A stretch of DNA of 20,294 nt from the NCBI GenBank assembly GCA_036847245.1, contig DAIUAL010000034.1:1-20294 (forward strand). The letters are read 5' to 3'. The notes beneath the pieces were generated by a model, which saw nothing but the letters and a program-made list of their open reading frames with translations, was not told where the DNA came from and did not search any database. Of the stretch, positions 1 to 9,900 are shown in pieces; position 1 is the stretch's first letter, and every line of letters starts with the position of its first letter. Made by a program: the position numbers and the translations under genes. The DNA comes from UBA4661 sp002405405 (GTDB lineage: Bacteria; Bacteroidota; Ignavibacteria; Kapaibacteriales; UBA4661).

Positions 1-3000
1 GTAAATGATGATCCTTTACCTTTAACACTTCTTGCGACCTCTAAAGTACCCTTCAGCGCTTCAACCATTCTTTTAACAATTGATAGTCCAATACCATGCT
101 GTTTTTCGCCTTGGGTTGGCTTTGACGATAGTGTGGCATAACGTTGAAAAACATGTGGCAATTCTTCTTTGGAAAATCCTTGACCTTCATCAGTAACGGC
201 TATAGTACACTGCCCTTGCCGTACCATAATCGTCATCGTAATTGTTGAATGAGGATAGGAATATTTCACGGCATTGGAGAGAATATTTTCTACAATCTGC
301 GTCAGCAGGAGAGTATTCGTTTGAATAATACCATCCTCAATATGTACCTGCATGACAATTTCTTTGCGCCTTGCATTTTCTATCATATTGTTCACAATAG
401 GTGCTACCATATCCTGAATAGCACATTCACTTTCATGACCATGGTCACCAAGTTCTGCACGGTGAATATTCAAGTAGTGCTCAACAATAGTTACAATACG
501 CTCTGCTGATTCATACACCTTGCTAAGACGAGTTGTTAAGAATGTGTCTGCCCCCATAAACTTTTTAACATGCTCCATCATGAATTCGACATTCAAGATA
601 ACATTAGTCAAAGGGTTGCGGATATCATGAGCCGCAATCGCCATAAACTCTTTATTGCGTTCGTTCGATTCATAAACCTCCGCATAACTCGACTCTAGTC
701 GTTCATTCAAGTCTTGCAATGTTGTGTTATGGAGTTCAATCTGTACAGTCTGTTCATTCAACACCTCATTCGTTCGCTGCACTTCGTCATTGGCAGCAGC
801 AAGTTGTTCATTGTTATCCTTCAGTGCCTCTAAAGTACTTTGTAGCTGCGATGTACGTTCGCGAACAAGCGCCTCAAGCATGTGATTATTCTTACGAAGA
901 GAGTAAGTACGATACTGGAACACACTACCAATCACAGTAATAACCAAGACTGCACAAAAAAATCGAAACCACCATGTCATCCACCATGGCGGCAAAACAA
1001 TGAGTCTGATACTTGCTCCTTTTGTATTCCACACACCATTCGCATTTGCAGCAATCACCCGAAACACATATTCTCCGGGCGCGAGATTGGTAAAATAAGC
1101 TTCATTCCGTGCCTGTGCATCGATCCAATCTTCATGATAGTTTTCCAACTTAAAGCGGTATTGATTCTTATATGCTCGTGCATACGACAATGCCAAGAAC
1201 TGAAATGTGATATAGTTATCCGAGTAAGGTATAACGACGCTGCTCTTGTTTTCGACCAGTGTATCTGTTGGCAGTTGATTATTAAACACCTTCAGACCGA
1301 TAATACGGACATCAGGCGGTGCTGAGTTTGTTATCTTTACATGCCGAGGGAAAAATTCTGAAATCCCCTTCATACCACCAACATACAGTCGCTGATTATG
1401 ACCAAGATATAAAGCACCGATATTACATTCATTGCCATGGAGTCCTTCGTCTTCGGTAATCTTGAGTATAACTGAAAGAGAATCATGTTTTTTGTACACC
1501 TGTGCAATGCCAATATTTGTTCCCACCCATATCGTTGAATCAGTATCTCGACACAGACTATACACGACATCGTTTGGCAAACCGTCTCTTGTTGTTATCT
1601 TCCGAAAAGTTTGCCGTTGCTTGTTGTAAACTAAAATTCCACCGGAATGCGTTCCTGCCCAAATATCCCCATCGCTATCTTCAACCAGCGACCATATTTC
1701 ATTAAACGAAGGGGTCTTACTGTTTACTTCTTGGTATTTCCGTACTGTGAATGTTGATGTTAGTACATCATACTCATGCAAACCCTCACGCGTAGCAAAC
1801 CACATGATTCCCTTACTATCTTGCATAATACTGAAAACATGTGCCGACTGCAACCCCTTCATATTGGTGCGGGGCGAGAATTCCTGCAACAATTGTAGGC
1901 GACTCGACAGTTGAAATACGCCGCTGGCAGTAGCAACCCATATCGTACCAAGCTTATCACGATAGAGGGTTGAAATAATTTTTGCGGGCGTATTGTAAAA
2001 GACATCCGGCAAGATCGGTATAAAATCTTGCGTCCGAAGATTAAGCAAAAAGAGTCCGTAATGTGTGGCAACAAGATAGCGTTGAGCATCAACATGCAAA
2101 AAGGATCGAATCGAGTTTTTTGTGTACTCATTTTTACCAATATCTCGAACAAATTTCGGCTGCAAAGGAGTGATCGTGGATGTCGTACGATCAAATAGAT
2201 CAATCCCTTTTTGTGTACCAATCAGGACTTTATTATTGGGTATTTCAAGAATTGCCCGCACAACATGGCTGGAAAGACCATTGCTGCCAATTTGATATGT
2301 TGCAATGCGAGCAGGATTTTTATCGAGAATACAAAGACCACTACCACTCGTCGCAAAAAAAATTGTTTTTCGCGAATCCTCAAAGATGCGGAAGACATCA
2401 TTATTGCTGAGAGTAGTAATGTCATTATCGATTCTCATCATGGGCAGAATACTTTGCGTATTCGTATCAAACGCATAGACTCCATACTGCGTTGCTAACC
2501 ACATTTTGCCATCGGACGCGGCATAGATGTGGTTGATCATGTTATTCTGTAGAGCATTATTTTCGACTGTTAAAGACATTACGAATCTTTTCTGTACCGG
2601 ATTATACACATATGCACCATGGCCTCCGGTACCAATCCATATATTCCCCTGCTTGTCTTGTGATAGTGTTTTAGCAAAAAATCGATTACCTTTGGAAAGT
2701 GGATATTGCATTGTCGCCATTATACCTGATGTAGTATCAACAACCGCTATAACACCATTTTCACAACCAATCCACAGACTACCCGATTTATCTATCATGA
2801 GTGTTTTTAATCGGGACTCAACAACCTCTGCATGGCTGTACAAAGGCAGTGGTCGGGATACGGCACCGGGAGAATCAATGACATAGACCCCGAAACGTGT
2901 TGCATAGAATATCCGCCCTGCTTTATCTGCAACAAGACTGTTAATAAGGATATTATTATTACGGTGATCAGAATGTTGCACATAATACGACAATGCCCCT

Positions 3001-3353
3001 GTAACAGAGTTACGGACATATAACCCATGATGTGTTGCTATCCACAATGATCCATCAGCACTAACCTCAAGGTCATTGATAAATTTATCGTGTAAAATGC
3101 CACCGTTTGTACCTTGATCAAATTGCTTACAGACATTACCTTCAAACCGAAATAGTCCGTCTTCTGTGCCTAACCAAATAAAACCCAGCTTATCTTCAAT
3201 CGCTTCAACAATCCATGCATTGCTTAAGCCATGCGTGGAATTGATCCGCTCAAACTTAAAATCACTAAGCTGGCTCCACAAGAATGGATGCCCCATACTA
3301 CAGTGCATTATAACTATCGCAAGACAAAACTTCACGACCAACCTCATACGCAT
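1..3353 (-). CDS. Propeller-type sensor histidine kinase (HTCS-like), 3' end outside window
   Basis: A continuous minus-strand reading frame of about 1117 codons runs off the left edge without a stop. After a signal-like segment (MRLVVKFCLAIVIM) come 14 repeats with cores such as FIWLGTEDG, SLWIATHHG and DIWAGTHSG, the reg_prop pattern, which fits two seven-bladed propellers (residues about 25-690). A Y_Y_Y domain follows (about 705-785, ending NLAPGEYVFRV), then a membrane helix (about 789-814), a coiled coil, and a HisKA domain with AHDIRNP (His909, codon 627-629). The HATPase domain shows the N box NILSNAVKYS, the G1 box DEGQGFS and the G2 box GIGLSIVK. It should sense a periplasmic ligand and phosphorylate a response regulator. 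A fused receiver/AraC part, as in classical HTCS proteins, may or may not lie beyond the edge. The start at 3353 fits the signal peptide; an in-frame ATG at 3416 adds 21 residues. Neither start has a clear ribosome site. Confidence 0.93.
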   Translation of the reverse strand, partial: MRMRLVVKFCLAIVIMHCSMGHPFLWSQLSDFKFERINSTHGLSNAWIVEAIEDKLGFIWLGTEDGLFRFEGNVCKQFDQGTNGGILHDKFINDLEVSADGSLWIATHHGLYVRNSVTGALSYYVQHSDHRNNNILINSLVADKAGRIFYATRFGVYVIDSPGAVSRPLPLYSHAEVVESRLKTLMIDKSGSLWIGCENGVIAVVDTTSGIMATMQYPLSKGNRFFAKTLSQDKQGNIWIGTGGHGAYVYNPVQKRFVMSLTVENNALQNNMINHIYAASDGKMWLATQYGVYAFDTNTQSILPMMRIDNDITTLSNNDVFRIFEDSRKTIFFATSGSGLCILDKNPARIATYQIGSNGLSSHVVRAILEIPNNKVLIGTQKGIDLFDRTTSTITPLQPKFVRDIGKNEYTKNSIRSFLHVDAQRYLVATHYGLFLLNLRTQDFIPILPDVFYNTPAKIISTLYRDKLGTIWVATASGVFQLSSRLQLLQEFSPRTNMKGLQSAHVFSIMQDSKGIMWFATREGLHEYDVLTSTFTVRKYQEVNSKTPSFNEIWSLVEDSDGDIWAGTHSGGILVYNKQRQTFRKITTRDGLPNDVVYSLCRDTDSTIWVGTNIGIAQVYKKHDSLSVILKITEDEGLHGNECNIGALYLGHNQRLYVGGMKGISEFFPRHVKITNSAPPDVRIIGLKVFNNQLPTDTLVENKSSVVIPYSDNYITFQFLALSYARAYKNQYRFKLENYHEDWIDAQARNEAYFTNLAPGEYVFRVIAANANGVWNTKGASIRLIVLPPWWMTWWFRFFCAVLVITVIGSVFQYRTYSLRKNNHMLEALVRERTSQLQSTLEALKDNNEQLAAANDEVQRTNEVLNEQTVQIELHNTTLQDLNERLESSYAEVYESNERNKEFMAIAAHDIRNPLTNVILNVEFMMEHVKKFMGADTFLTTRLSKVYESAERIVTIVEHYLNIHRAELGDHGHESECAIQDMVAPIVNNMIENARRKEIVMQVHIEDGIIQTNTLLLTQIVENILSNAVKYSYPHSTITMTIMVRQGQCTIAVTDEGQGFSKEELPHVFQRYATLSSKPTQGEKQHGIGLSIVKRMVEALKGTLEVARSVKGKGSSF

Positions 3354-3581
3354 AACATGCGTATTACTTTTTGAGGTCCAACATGGATGATGTGCAATCT
3401 GGTGTGTAAAAGGCATTATTTGGGTGAAGGAGTGATTGGGTATTGATGATAGATACGATCCTATATACAATCAGGCAATACTACAAAATAGTTCGCATTC
3501 TTTTGAGCCATCTGCACTGAATTTACCTATAAGCTACAGCATATTCTTCTTATATCGAGAAAATGATCCAACGCATAATGC

Positions 3582-3614
3582 AAAAAAATGCCCGACACAA
3601 AAGTATCGGGCATT
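3582..3614 (-). terminator. Rho-independent terminator after the two-domain lipoprotein gene
   Basis: A perfect 9-bp stem (AATGCCCGA with TCGGGCATT, loop of 10 bases) is followed on the minus strand by a run of T (positions 3588-3582). It starts 40 bases downstream of the stop of the gene ending at 3654 and insulates it from the sensor-kinase gene. The rest of the gap from 3354 to 3653 holds no recognisable gene. Confidence 0.88.
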
Positions 3615-3653
3615 GTACAAGGCAAACATTACAATCGATATTGCAATCAATTT

Positions 3654-4736
3654 TTACTGAAATTTCAAAGACTGTAAAGCTTTATCAAAAGCAGGCATAA
3701 ACAAATCTTTTTCGGGTTGATACCAGTTCAGCACCACACGGAAAAACTTATCGCCTTTGACAACAAAGTATACCCGACTGCGAATGTCTTTAACCACATC
3801 GTATTCAAACTGAACAGCGGGCTGACCATAGAGTGATACTTTTTTCTCCGCCGCAGCTGCAGCCGCAGCACCAAAGACGGGCTTATTCTCTTTGGTGAGT
3901 TTATCGAGGTTTTTCTGCTTTGATGCATCAATGACATCAATGCGGATAGTACAATCCGCAGGACCACCTACACCTTTGAATTCTGTTGATGCTTCAATCG
4001 GACCTTTTGAACCTTTATCACGACCGGCAAAGTTATCCGGTACATTGATGGTAAACCCTTTGCCATTATATACCACAAAATTCTCTGTCGGTTTGAATGG
4101 CTCTGCTTTTTCTTGTGTTACTTCGCGTGGAGCAATTGGTTTTTCATACGCGGCAACTGTTGTTGTGAGCATCTCATCAAACTTCGGTTTCAACTTATCA
4201 TGAATGCCACCAAAAGTTTCAAAGGATATCACGGTTACCAACGCAGAGTCTTTTAGTACGAAATACTTTTCGCCAAAGAACATACCATCATTCAATTCAA
4301 ATTGATATGTATATTTTTTTGCCGGAATACCATTAACCGTAGCATCAGTTGGTGCAGAATAAACACTTGCCTCGAAAACATCATTATCGCTACCGATGAT
4401 TTCATCGAGTGGTTTGCCTTCCGTTGGAATGGCAGCAACACGGATACGCGCACCGGTTGGTCCGTCTGCATCATAGTATGCAAAACGGCGTGCAAGTTTG
4501 CTGTCCGAAGAAGAAAGAATTTGTACTTGCTTGCCAACAATTGGACTTTTTACCCACTCTTTAGGATACTTTAAACCAAAGTTTAATGCACCATCGCTAT
4601 ACATTTCTAACTCGCCGATTTTAGGCGGTTCAATTTTCGGGGCATTATTACAGCTTGTAACAAGCATACCTGCCAGCACAAGCGCACATACACTCTGCGC
4701 CACACGGCGTGTCATGTTCTTTGTTGCCATTATCAT
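3654..4736 (-). CDS. Lipoprotein with two tandem similar domains, function unknown
   Basis: The predicted product is a 360-residue lipoprotein with signal sequence and lipobox LVTSC (Cys29). Two similar halves follow. Half 1 (about 45-195) begins with a GLKYPKEW motif and has the run GIPAKKYTYQF, then GEKYFVLKDSALVTVISF, then KPKFDEMLTT. Half 2 (about 218-359) begins GFTINVPDNF and has GQPAVQFEYDV, RVYFVVKGDKFFRVVL and MPAFDKALQSL in the same order. This is suggestive of a duplicated PsbP/Mog1/DcrB-like alpha-beta fold, which is an inference from the pattern. An alanine run (about residues 290-296) sits in half 2. The start at 4736 is chosen because GGAG lies 9 bases upstream; ATG 4730 is the alternative. 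A further upstream in-frame ATG (4901) would overlap the preceding gene's terminator and is unlikely. I do not recognise a specific family. The gene has its own terminator and probably its own promoter. Confidence 0.85.
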   Translation of the reverse strand: MIMATKNMTRRVAQSVCALVLAGMLVTSCNNAPKIEPPKIGELEMYSDGALNFGLKYPKEWVKSPIVGKQVQILSSSDSKLARRFAYYDADGPTGARIRVAAIPTEGKPLDEIIGSDNDVFEASVYSAPTDATVNGIPAKKYTYQFELNDGMFFGEKYFVLKDSALVTVISFETFGGIHDKLKPKFDEMLTTTVAAYEKPIAPREVTQEKAEPFKPTENFVVYNGKGFTINVPDNFAGRDKGSKGPIEASTEFKGVGGPADCTIRIDVIDASKQKNLDKLTKENKPVFGAAAAAAAEKKVSLYGQPAVQFEYDVVKDIRSRVYFVVKGDKFFRVVLNWYQPEKDLFMPAFDKALQSLKFQ

Positions 4737-4813
4737 ACAAACAAACTCCACAAGAGATAGGTGAAAAAAAGATGAGAAATACGATATGTTTGCTTTTTTG
4801 AGATGCACGAATC

Positions 4814-4845
4814 GAAAGTTAGTGAAGTACAAGAGAGCAACCAAA
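4814..4845 (-). promoter_or_regulatory. Possible Bacteroidota-type promoter for the two-domain lipoprotein gene
   Basis: On the minus strand TTTG (4845-4842) is followed after 20 bases by TAACTTTC (4821-4814). The known Bacteroidota primary sigma-factor consensus is TTTG near -33 and TAnnTTTG near -7, so this matches in all but the last base. It would place transcription start about 70 bases before the start codon at 4736 and just after the upstream terminator. One site in AT-rich DNA could arise by chance. Confidence 0.35.
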
Positions 4846-4876
4846 TTTTTCAACTCGGCACCCCATGAAAAAAGAA

Positions 4877-4911
4877 AAAAGAGTTCGTAGCAATAAACCA
4901 CGAACTCTTTT
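4877..4911 (-). terminator. Rho-independent terminator of import module A
   Basis: A perfect 12-bp stem (AAAAGAGTTCGT with ACGAACTCTTTT, 11-base loop) is followed on the minus strand by a T-rich tail. It starts 25 bases past the stop of the small lipoprotein gene at 4936, so it marks the end of the SusC-SusD-lipoprotein transcript. Confidence 0.9.
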
Positions 4912-4935
4912 GTTGTCTATACAAACTTGGTATCA

Positions 4936-5400
4936 CTATCGTGTAAAGGTGCTTGCCGTTACACGACGCTTAATCAAACCATTGGTATTGACCACTTCAA
5001 AGATCAGCGCAGAATTCACTGCCGTTGTGCCCGCAGGACGTGTCACTGCCGGTGCTGTGTATGTGTACACCAAGGTGTCGCACTGTTTTGTCGCAGAGAA
5101 TGCCGGTCGATAGGGAGTAGTAAACACTAAAGACGTATCACGATTGACCACACCGGAAATCGTACGATTGAGTGTTTGGTACACATTAATAGCCTGAATT
5201 GAGCCATACGATGCATACTGCAATTCCAACGATAATGTTGCATTGGTTGCCATGGTTGTCGGAAGTGTCCATGTGTTTGTATTGATAATTGGATAGTATT
5301 CACCATCCACAACGCCCACATTCAAACTGCGATCCGGTTTGCATGCCAGTGCCATCAGTGCTAATCCGCACACACAGAGCGTTAATACTATTTTTTTCAT
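4936..5400 (-). CDS. Small lipoprotein, third gene of SusC/SusD module A
   Basis: The predicted 154-residue product starts with a signal peptide (MKKIVLTLCVCGLALMALAC), giving a lipidated Cys20, although the lipobox ALAC is not canonical. The mature part is short, Thr- and Val-rich and probably all beta strand. It follows SusD by 35 bases and is followed by a strong terminator, so it looks like the last gene of a SusC-SusD-lipoprotein operon. It resembles the third gene of module B (13469-14047): both have a DG...PII stretch near the N-terminus, a V/L-rich strand ending in a Tyr/Ser motif, a later YT-PA motif (VYTYTAPA here) and a final short strand. A role beside the SusC/SusD complex on the cell surface, like SusE/SusF but much smaller, is inference. 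An ATG at 5406 adds two residues; neither has a Shine-Dalgarno site. Confidence 0.8.
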   Translation of the reverse strand: MKKIVLTLCVCGLALMALACKPDRSLNVGVVDGEYYPIINTNTWTLPTTMATNATLSLELQYASYGSIQAINVYQTLNRTISGVVNRDTSLVFTTPYRPAFSATKQCDTLVYTYTAPAVTRPAGTTAVNSALIFEVVNTNGLIKRRVTASTFTR

Positions 5401-5435
5401 AATCATGTTGTGAAAATTCTATGGAAGAGAAAAAG

Positions 5436-6941
5436 TTACGGACGATCCCACCATACCGGTGTGGAAATCCATTGTGCATTGGAAAGACGACCGAGTTCCG
5501 AATACGCATTGTTGATATTGTATAATATCTCCATTTGTCCGGGAAGCAGACGACGAATCCATTGTCCTTGCAATTCCGTATTAACACCGACCGGTTGTGT
5601 TAAGCCCGGGTAGATATTGGTGCTGTAATCCATACGGCGCATATCAACCCATTGCTCGGGATGAATAAACATCGCAATGTATTTCTGCTCCATGATATTT
5701 TTCAGCGTCAGCGCCGCGGCAGACTGCGCACACGCACGGCTTGCTAAGTACGTATTGATGTCAGCAGTAGCCACACCCAAACGTGTCATGTGGGCACGAA
5801 TGCCATTTTGGTATGCCGCAAAGGCACGTGCTGTATTGCCCGCACGGAATGACGCCTCTGCTTCGATAAACTCAAGTTCCCAAAACATAAAAATTGGGAG
5901 AATCCCGTCTTGGCGTGCATACCAATTCACCGGTGTTTGAAGAGCAGTTCCAACCCAACGACCATAAAAATCCGAACCAAGCGTAGAGGTTGGGTTCTCT
6001 GCACTACCATTGACAATACCGCGCGTCCGTGCGGTATCAGGCGCAATGATAATAAAGCGCGGATCACGCACACCTAGTGTGGTACCATTCAGATAATTCA
6101 CATAGTGCCGACCAAAGGAACGGGTATTCATATTAGCACGTGCATCACCCCAAAAATTGGTTTGTGCTACCTGCGTAGTATTATGCTGTAAGAATGCATC
6201 ATCAGCACTTGAAGCCATAGCAGAATCAACTGCCGCAAGCACTTGCGCAGGGTTATAGGTTGATTTTTTTGTCAAATGATTCAAATGACGTGCGCGCAAA
6301 GCGAAGGCTAATCTGCGCCAACGAGCCGCATCGCCACCAAAGAACACATCAGCACCGCGCTCGCTTAGTGGACGTAAGCCTTGCGGTTTACGCAGCTCGG
6401 TAATCCCTTCGTCCAAGAGCTGGAAAATCGTGTTGTAAATCTGTTCCTGTGAGTCATACTCCGGTGTAAAATTCGATCCTCCCTTGAAAGCATCACTATA
6501 CGGGATATTACCATATAAGTCTGTAAGATGCCCTAAGAACAACGCCATCATGATTTTGCCTGCACCGACATAATGAGGCGATCCCTCTGCTTGTGCTGTT
6601 GCGATCATGCTGGGGATATTACTTGCCGCACGGAAGTACGTATCGTTAAATGGATTTGCCAATGGGCTGATCAAAAATTGATCATTGATATTATTTGCTG
6701 CACGTGCCGCAATGTTTTGTGTATAGTGCCCCGTTACCGTTACACTAAACGCATATTGCTGAACACCATTTGCAATAATGCTTGGCAACTTAGCAGATGG
6801 AGCCGCATCAATTGGAAAACTTGGATTATCATTGATGTCGAGAAATTTCGAGCACGATGCAAGTACACTCATCGCACACACAGCACTCAGCATGAAAACA
6901 CGCCGTGCTATTGTTTGAAATATATTTTGAGATTGTTTCAT
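5436..6941 (-). CDS. SusD/RagB-family outer-membrane lipoprotein, module A
   Basis: This 501-residue protein has a signal peptide and lipobox VLASC (Cys30), then KFLDINDNPSFP, the mature N-terminus typical of the SusD-like_2 group (PF12771). The helical body and a conserved C-terminal stretch with EQWVDMRRMDYS and YPG follow. SusD proteins sit on the cell surface and act as the lid and first binding site for the substrate taken up by the partner SusC porin. The start ATG at 6941 is preceded by AAGGAG with 8 bases spacing, and that Shine-Dalgarno overlaps the TAA stop of SusC (12 bases between genes), so the pair is translationally coupled. The substrate cannot be predicted: no carbohydrate-active enzyme is encoded nearby. 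Length is normal for the family. Confidence 0.95.
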   Translation of the reverse strand: MKQSQNIFQTIARRVFMLSAVCAMSVLASCSKFLDINDNPSFPIDAAPSAKLPSIIANGVQQYAFSVTVTGHYTQNIAARAANNINDQFLISPLANPFNDTYFRAASNIPSMIATAQAEGSPHYVGAGKIMMALFLGHLTDLYGNIPYSDAFKGGSNFTPEYDSQEQIYNTIFQLLDEGITELRKPQGLRPLSERGADVFFGGDAARWRRLAFALRARHLNHLTKKSTYNPAQVLAAVDSAMASSADDAFLQHNTTQVAQTNFWGDARANMNTRSFGRHYVNYLNGTTLGVRDPRFIIIAPDTARTRGIVNGSAENPTSTLGSDFYGRWVGTALQTPVNWYARQDGILPIFMFWELEFIEAEASFRAGNTARAFAAYQNGIRAHMTRLGVATADINTYLASRACAQSAAALTLKNIMEQKYIAMFIHPEQWVDMRRMDYSTNIYPGLTQPVGVNTELQGQWIRRLLPGQMEILYNINNAYSELGRLSNAQWISTPVWWDRP

Positions 6942-6953
6942 GATGATAGCTCC

Positions 6954-9900
6954 TTAAAATCCAACATTGAGGGTGAAAGTAACACCGCGTGTTGCCGGTA
7001 CACCCGCGAAATCCATACCATTCGATCCGGCACCACTGACACCCGCACCGGATGCCGACACTTCAGGATCCATACCGGTATATTTTGTAAAGAGCAGAAG
7101 ATTACGACCCGTAATTGTGAAATCAATTGAACGAACCGGTGCATCCTCTAACCATTTTGACGGCAAACTGTACGAGAGAGCAAGTGTACGCAAGCGTACC
7201 CATGAGCCGTCTTCCACGAAGTTGAGACCACTACTTGCATAGATATTCACAAAGTAGCCCTCAGTCAATTCCACCGGTGTTGTATTCGGTACAAAGTTTC
7301 CGGAGGCATCACGTACAACACCATCGAGAACAACGCGCTTGTAGCGATCGACTGTTCGCATACTCATGCCTGCACGAGTCATTGCCCAATCTGTACCATT
7401 CAGCACTTTGCCGCCCACACGAATATCCCACAAGAAGGAGAATGTCAAGCGACCTGTTTCGCGCGTACCATATTGGAATTCATTATTGATACCAATAATA
7501 GCATCGGGCTGACGATTGCCACCATAATACCAAATAGCATTTGATGCTGTACTTGGATAACCATTAGCATTGATAATAACACGACCCAATGAGTCGCGCA
7601 AGAAATCATTCACAGAAATTGCTTGCAAAGGTGCACCCGGAAATGCTGATCCACGTGCTACATCAATGACCCATGCATCCGATTGATTTAACTCGGATAA
7701 GACCGCAGGCAATTCTACAACTTTGCTGATATTACGGGTAAAATTGAATCCTGCCGACCAGCGGAAATTTTCGGTACGAATCGGTACACCTGAAATCGCA
7801 AGTTCGATACCTTGATTCTGCACGGTACCGCCATTCAGGTACGCAAAGATGCCACCTGATGCTTGTGATACACGCGGTGCTGTCAGCTGGTTATATGTTT
7901 TTTGCTGATATATAGCGCCATCAATCGTCAAACGATTATCAAAGAAACGTAACTCTGTACCAATCTCGATAGACTCTGTTCGCTCTGAACGTAATGTAGG
8001 ATTACCTACCCAGAAGTCATTGCGGAAACCACCACCAATAAAGGTATTCGGTGTCAAGTTCGTTGTTGTACGATATGGACGAGGATCTTTACCCACCATT
8101 GCAAGCGAGAAACGCAGTTTGCCATAGTTCAGGATATCGCTGTCTTTGAAGAAGTCTTCCGTAAAGATATAACCGACATCTACCGATGGATAGAAGAAGG
8201 AACGATTCTCTACAGGCAGTGTTGATGACCAGTCATTGCGACCACGCAAGGAGAGATATAACTTATTGGCATAATTCAAACTGAGTTCACCAAAGAAACC
8301 AATCAAACGTCGCTCGGTAATCCGCTCTGCCACACGCATTTCTGTTTGTGTGGTATTATTAATGCTCACAAAGTCAGGATTGATAAAATTCGTTGAGAAA
8401 GCATCAAACGAATTTGTGTAATTGCTCTCGATCCAGTTTCCAAGCAAGAGATTCACACTCAAATCTTCAGTTAATTGCTTTTTGAATGTGACTAACAATT
8501 GCGAATTCAGTGTTTGGAAAAAGTTATTGCTCTGCGACATCGAACCATTTTGACTGCCGGGCAATGATGACCCCGGTGCGCGTGTGCTGATGTTACGCTC
8601 GCTGTAGAAGTCAGTACCAAGTACATAACGAACATTCATCCACTCTGCGACATCATAGCTCAATGAAGCATTTGCCACCAGACGATTCACCACATCACCA
8701 AGAAGATTTCTATTGACAGAGAAGTAGGGATTATCAATATCTGCCGTAATACTCGTCAGCAAGCGGCGACGTGAGCCATCGGGATTTTGCCAGTCTGCCA
8801 TGTTATCATTACGAGGCCAGTTGATCATACTGACGAAGAAACCACCTGTACCACCAAAAAGACCCGGTCCTTGCAGGACGCGATTACCGCCGGAATTGAT
8901 ATAATTGATCGAGGTTTGAATGCTTAATTTATCATTGAGTTTTGCACCGCCATTAAAACGAATCGACGTACGATTCCATGCGGTATTTGGCACAATACCA
9001 TTTTGGCGGGTATCGGATGCCGAGAAGAAATAGTTGAGTTTATCATCAGCACCGGACAGCGTCAATGTGTTCACAAATGCTGTTGCGGGCTTAAAGAATG
9101 TTCCTACATTATCATAAATTGTTTCGCCCGGCTGAAATCGCGGACCCCATGAGCTACGTACAAGCGGTGAAAAGAAACCACCTGTACCCTGCTTGTAGAG
9201 AGATTGAAATTCGGGAAGTTTATTGACCACATCATAACTCATGGTTGATGTAAAGTTGATTTTCGTTACTCCTTTTACACCACGCTTTGTCGTAATCAAC
9301 ACAACACCATTTGCCGCGCGAACACCATACAGAGCCGCCGCCGATGGACCTTTCAATACCGAAATGGTTTCAATATCGTCCGGGTTAATATCAATACCGC
9401 GATTCGAGTTCGATACCGACCGTGCAAGCTGACCATTCAACCCTGATGTACCGGCACCGGTTTCAGTTGTTGTACTATTATCCAATGGCACACCATCGAT
9501 GATAAAGAGCGGCTCATTATTACCGTCGACCGAGTTTCCACCGCGAATGATAATCGAGGAACTTGCCCCCGGCGCACCACCGGCATTGGTGATTTGCACA
9601 CCGGCAATACGCCCTTGCATGGAATTCACCACATTGGTTTGTTGTGATTCCATGATCTCTTTCGAGTTCAATTCTTGCATAGCATAATTCACCGAGCGCT
9701 TGTCCTTTTCTACTCCCAATGCTGTAACAACGACCTCACCCATTTTAGCGGCATCAGTACGTAGGACAACATCAATCTTAATGCGATCGCCGATTTGCTC
9801 TTCGACTGTTTGCAAGCCGACTGCCGAAAACACCAACACTTTTGCATTGGCATCAATATTCAAACGGTACGCACCATTACGGTCGGTAATCGTACCTTGC

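Noticed and set aside
882..1325. Open frame on the plus strand inside the sensor-kinase gene
   Set aside because: It lies opposite the Y_Y_Y/membrane part of a continuous, well-motivated minus-strand gene and encodes no recognisable protein.
1..3353. The left part as a decayed gene or series of small genes
   Set aside because: Reading the minus strand codon by codon gives one uninterrupted frame with complete propeller, Y_Y_Y, HisKA and HATPase motifs, so it is an intact gene that leaves the window.
4737..4901. Longer start of the two-domain lipoprotein at 4901
   Set aside because: It would overlap the module A terminator, would put 55 residues before the signal peptide, and lacks a ribosome site; the start at 4736 has GGAG upstream.
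6573..7130. Long open frame on the plus strand across the SusD/SusC junction of module A
   Set aside because: It is antisense to two strongly supported genes, has no recognisable domain or ribosome site, and its composition (Cys- and His-rich) looks like a shadow.
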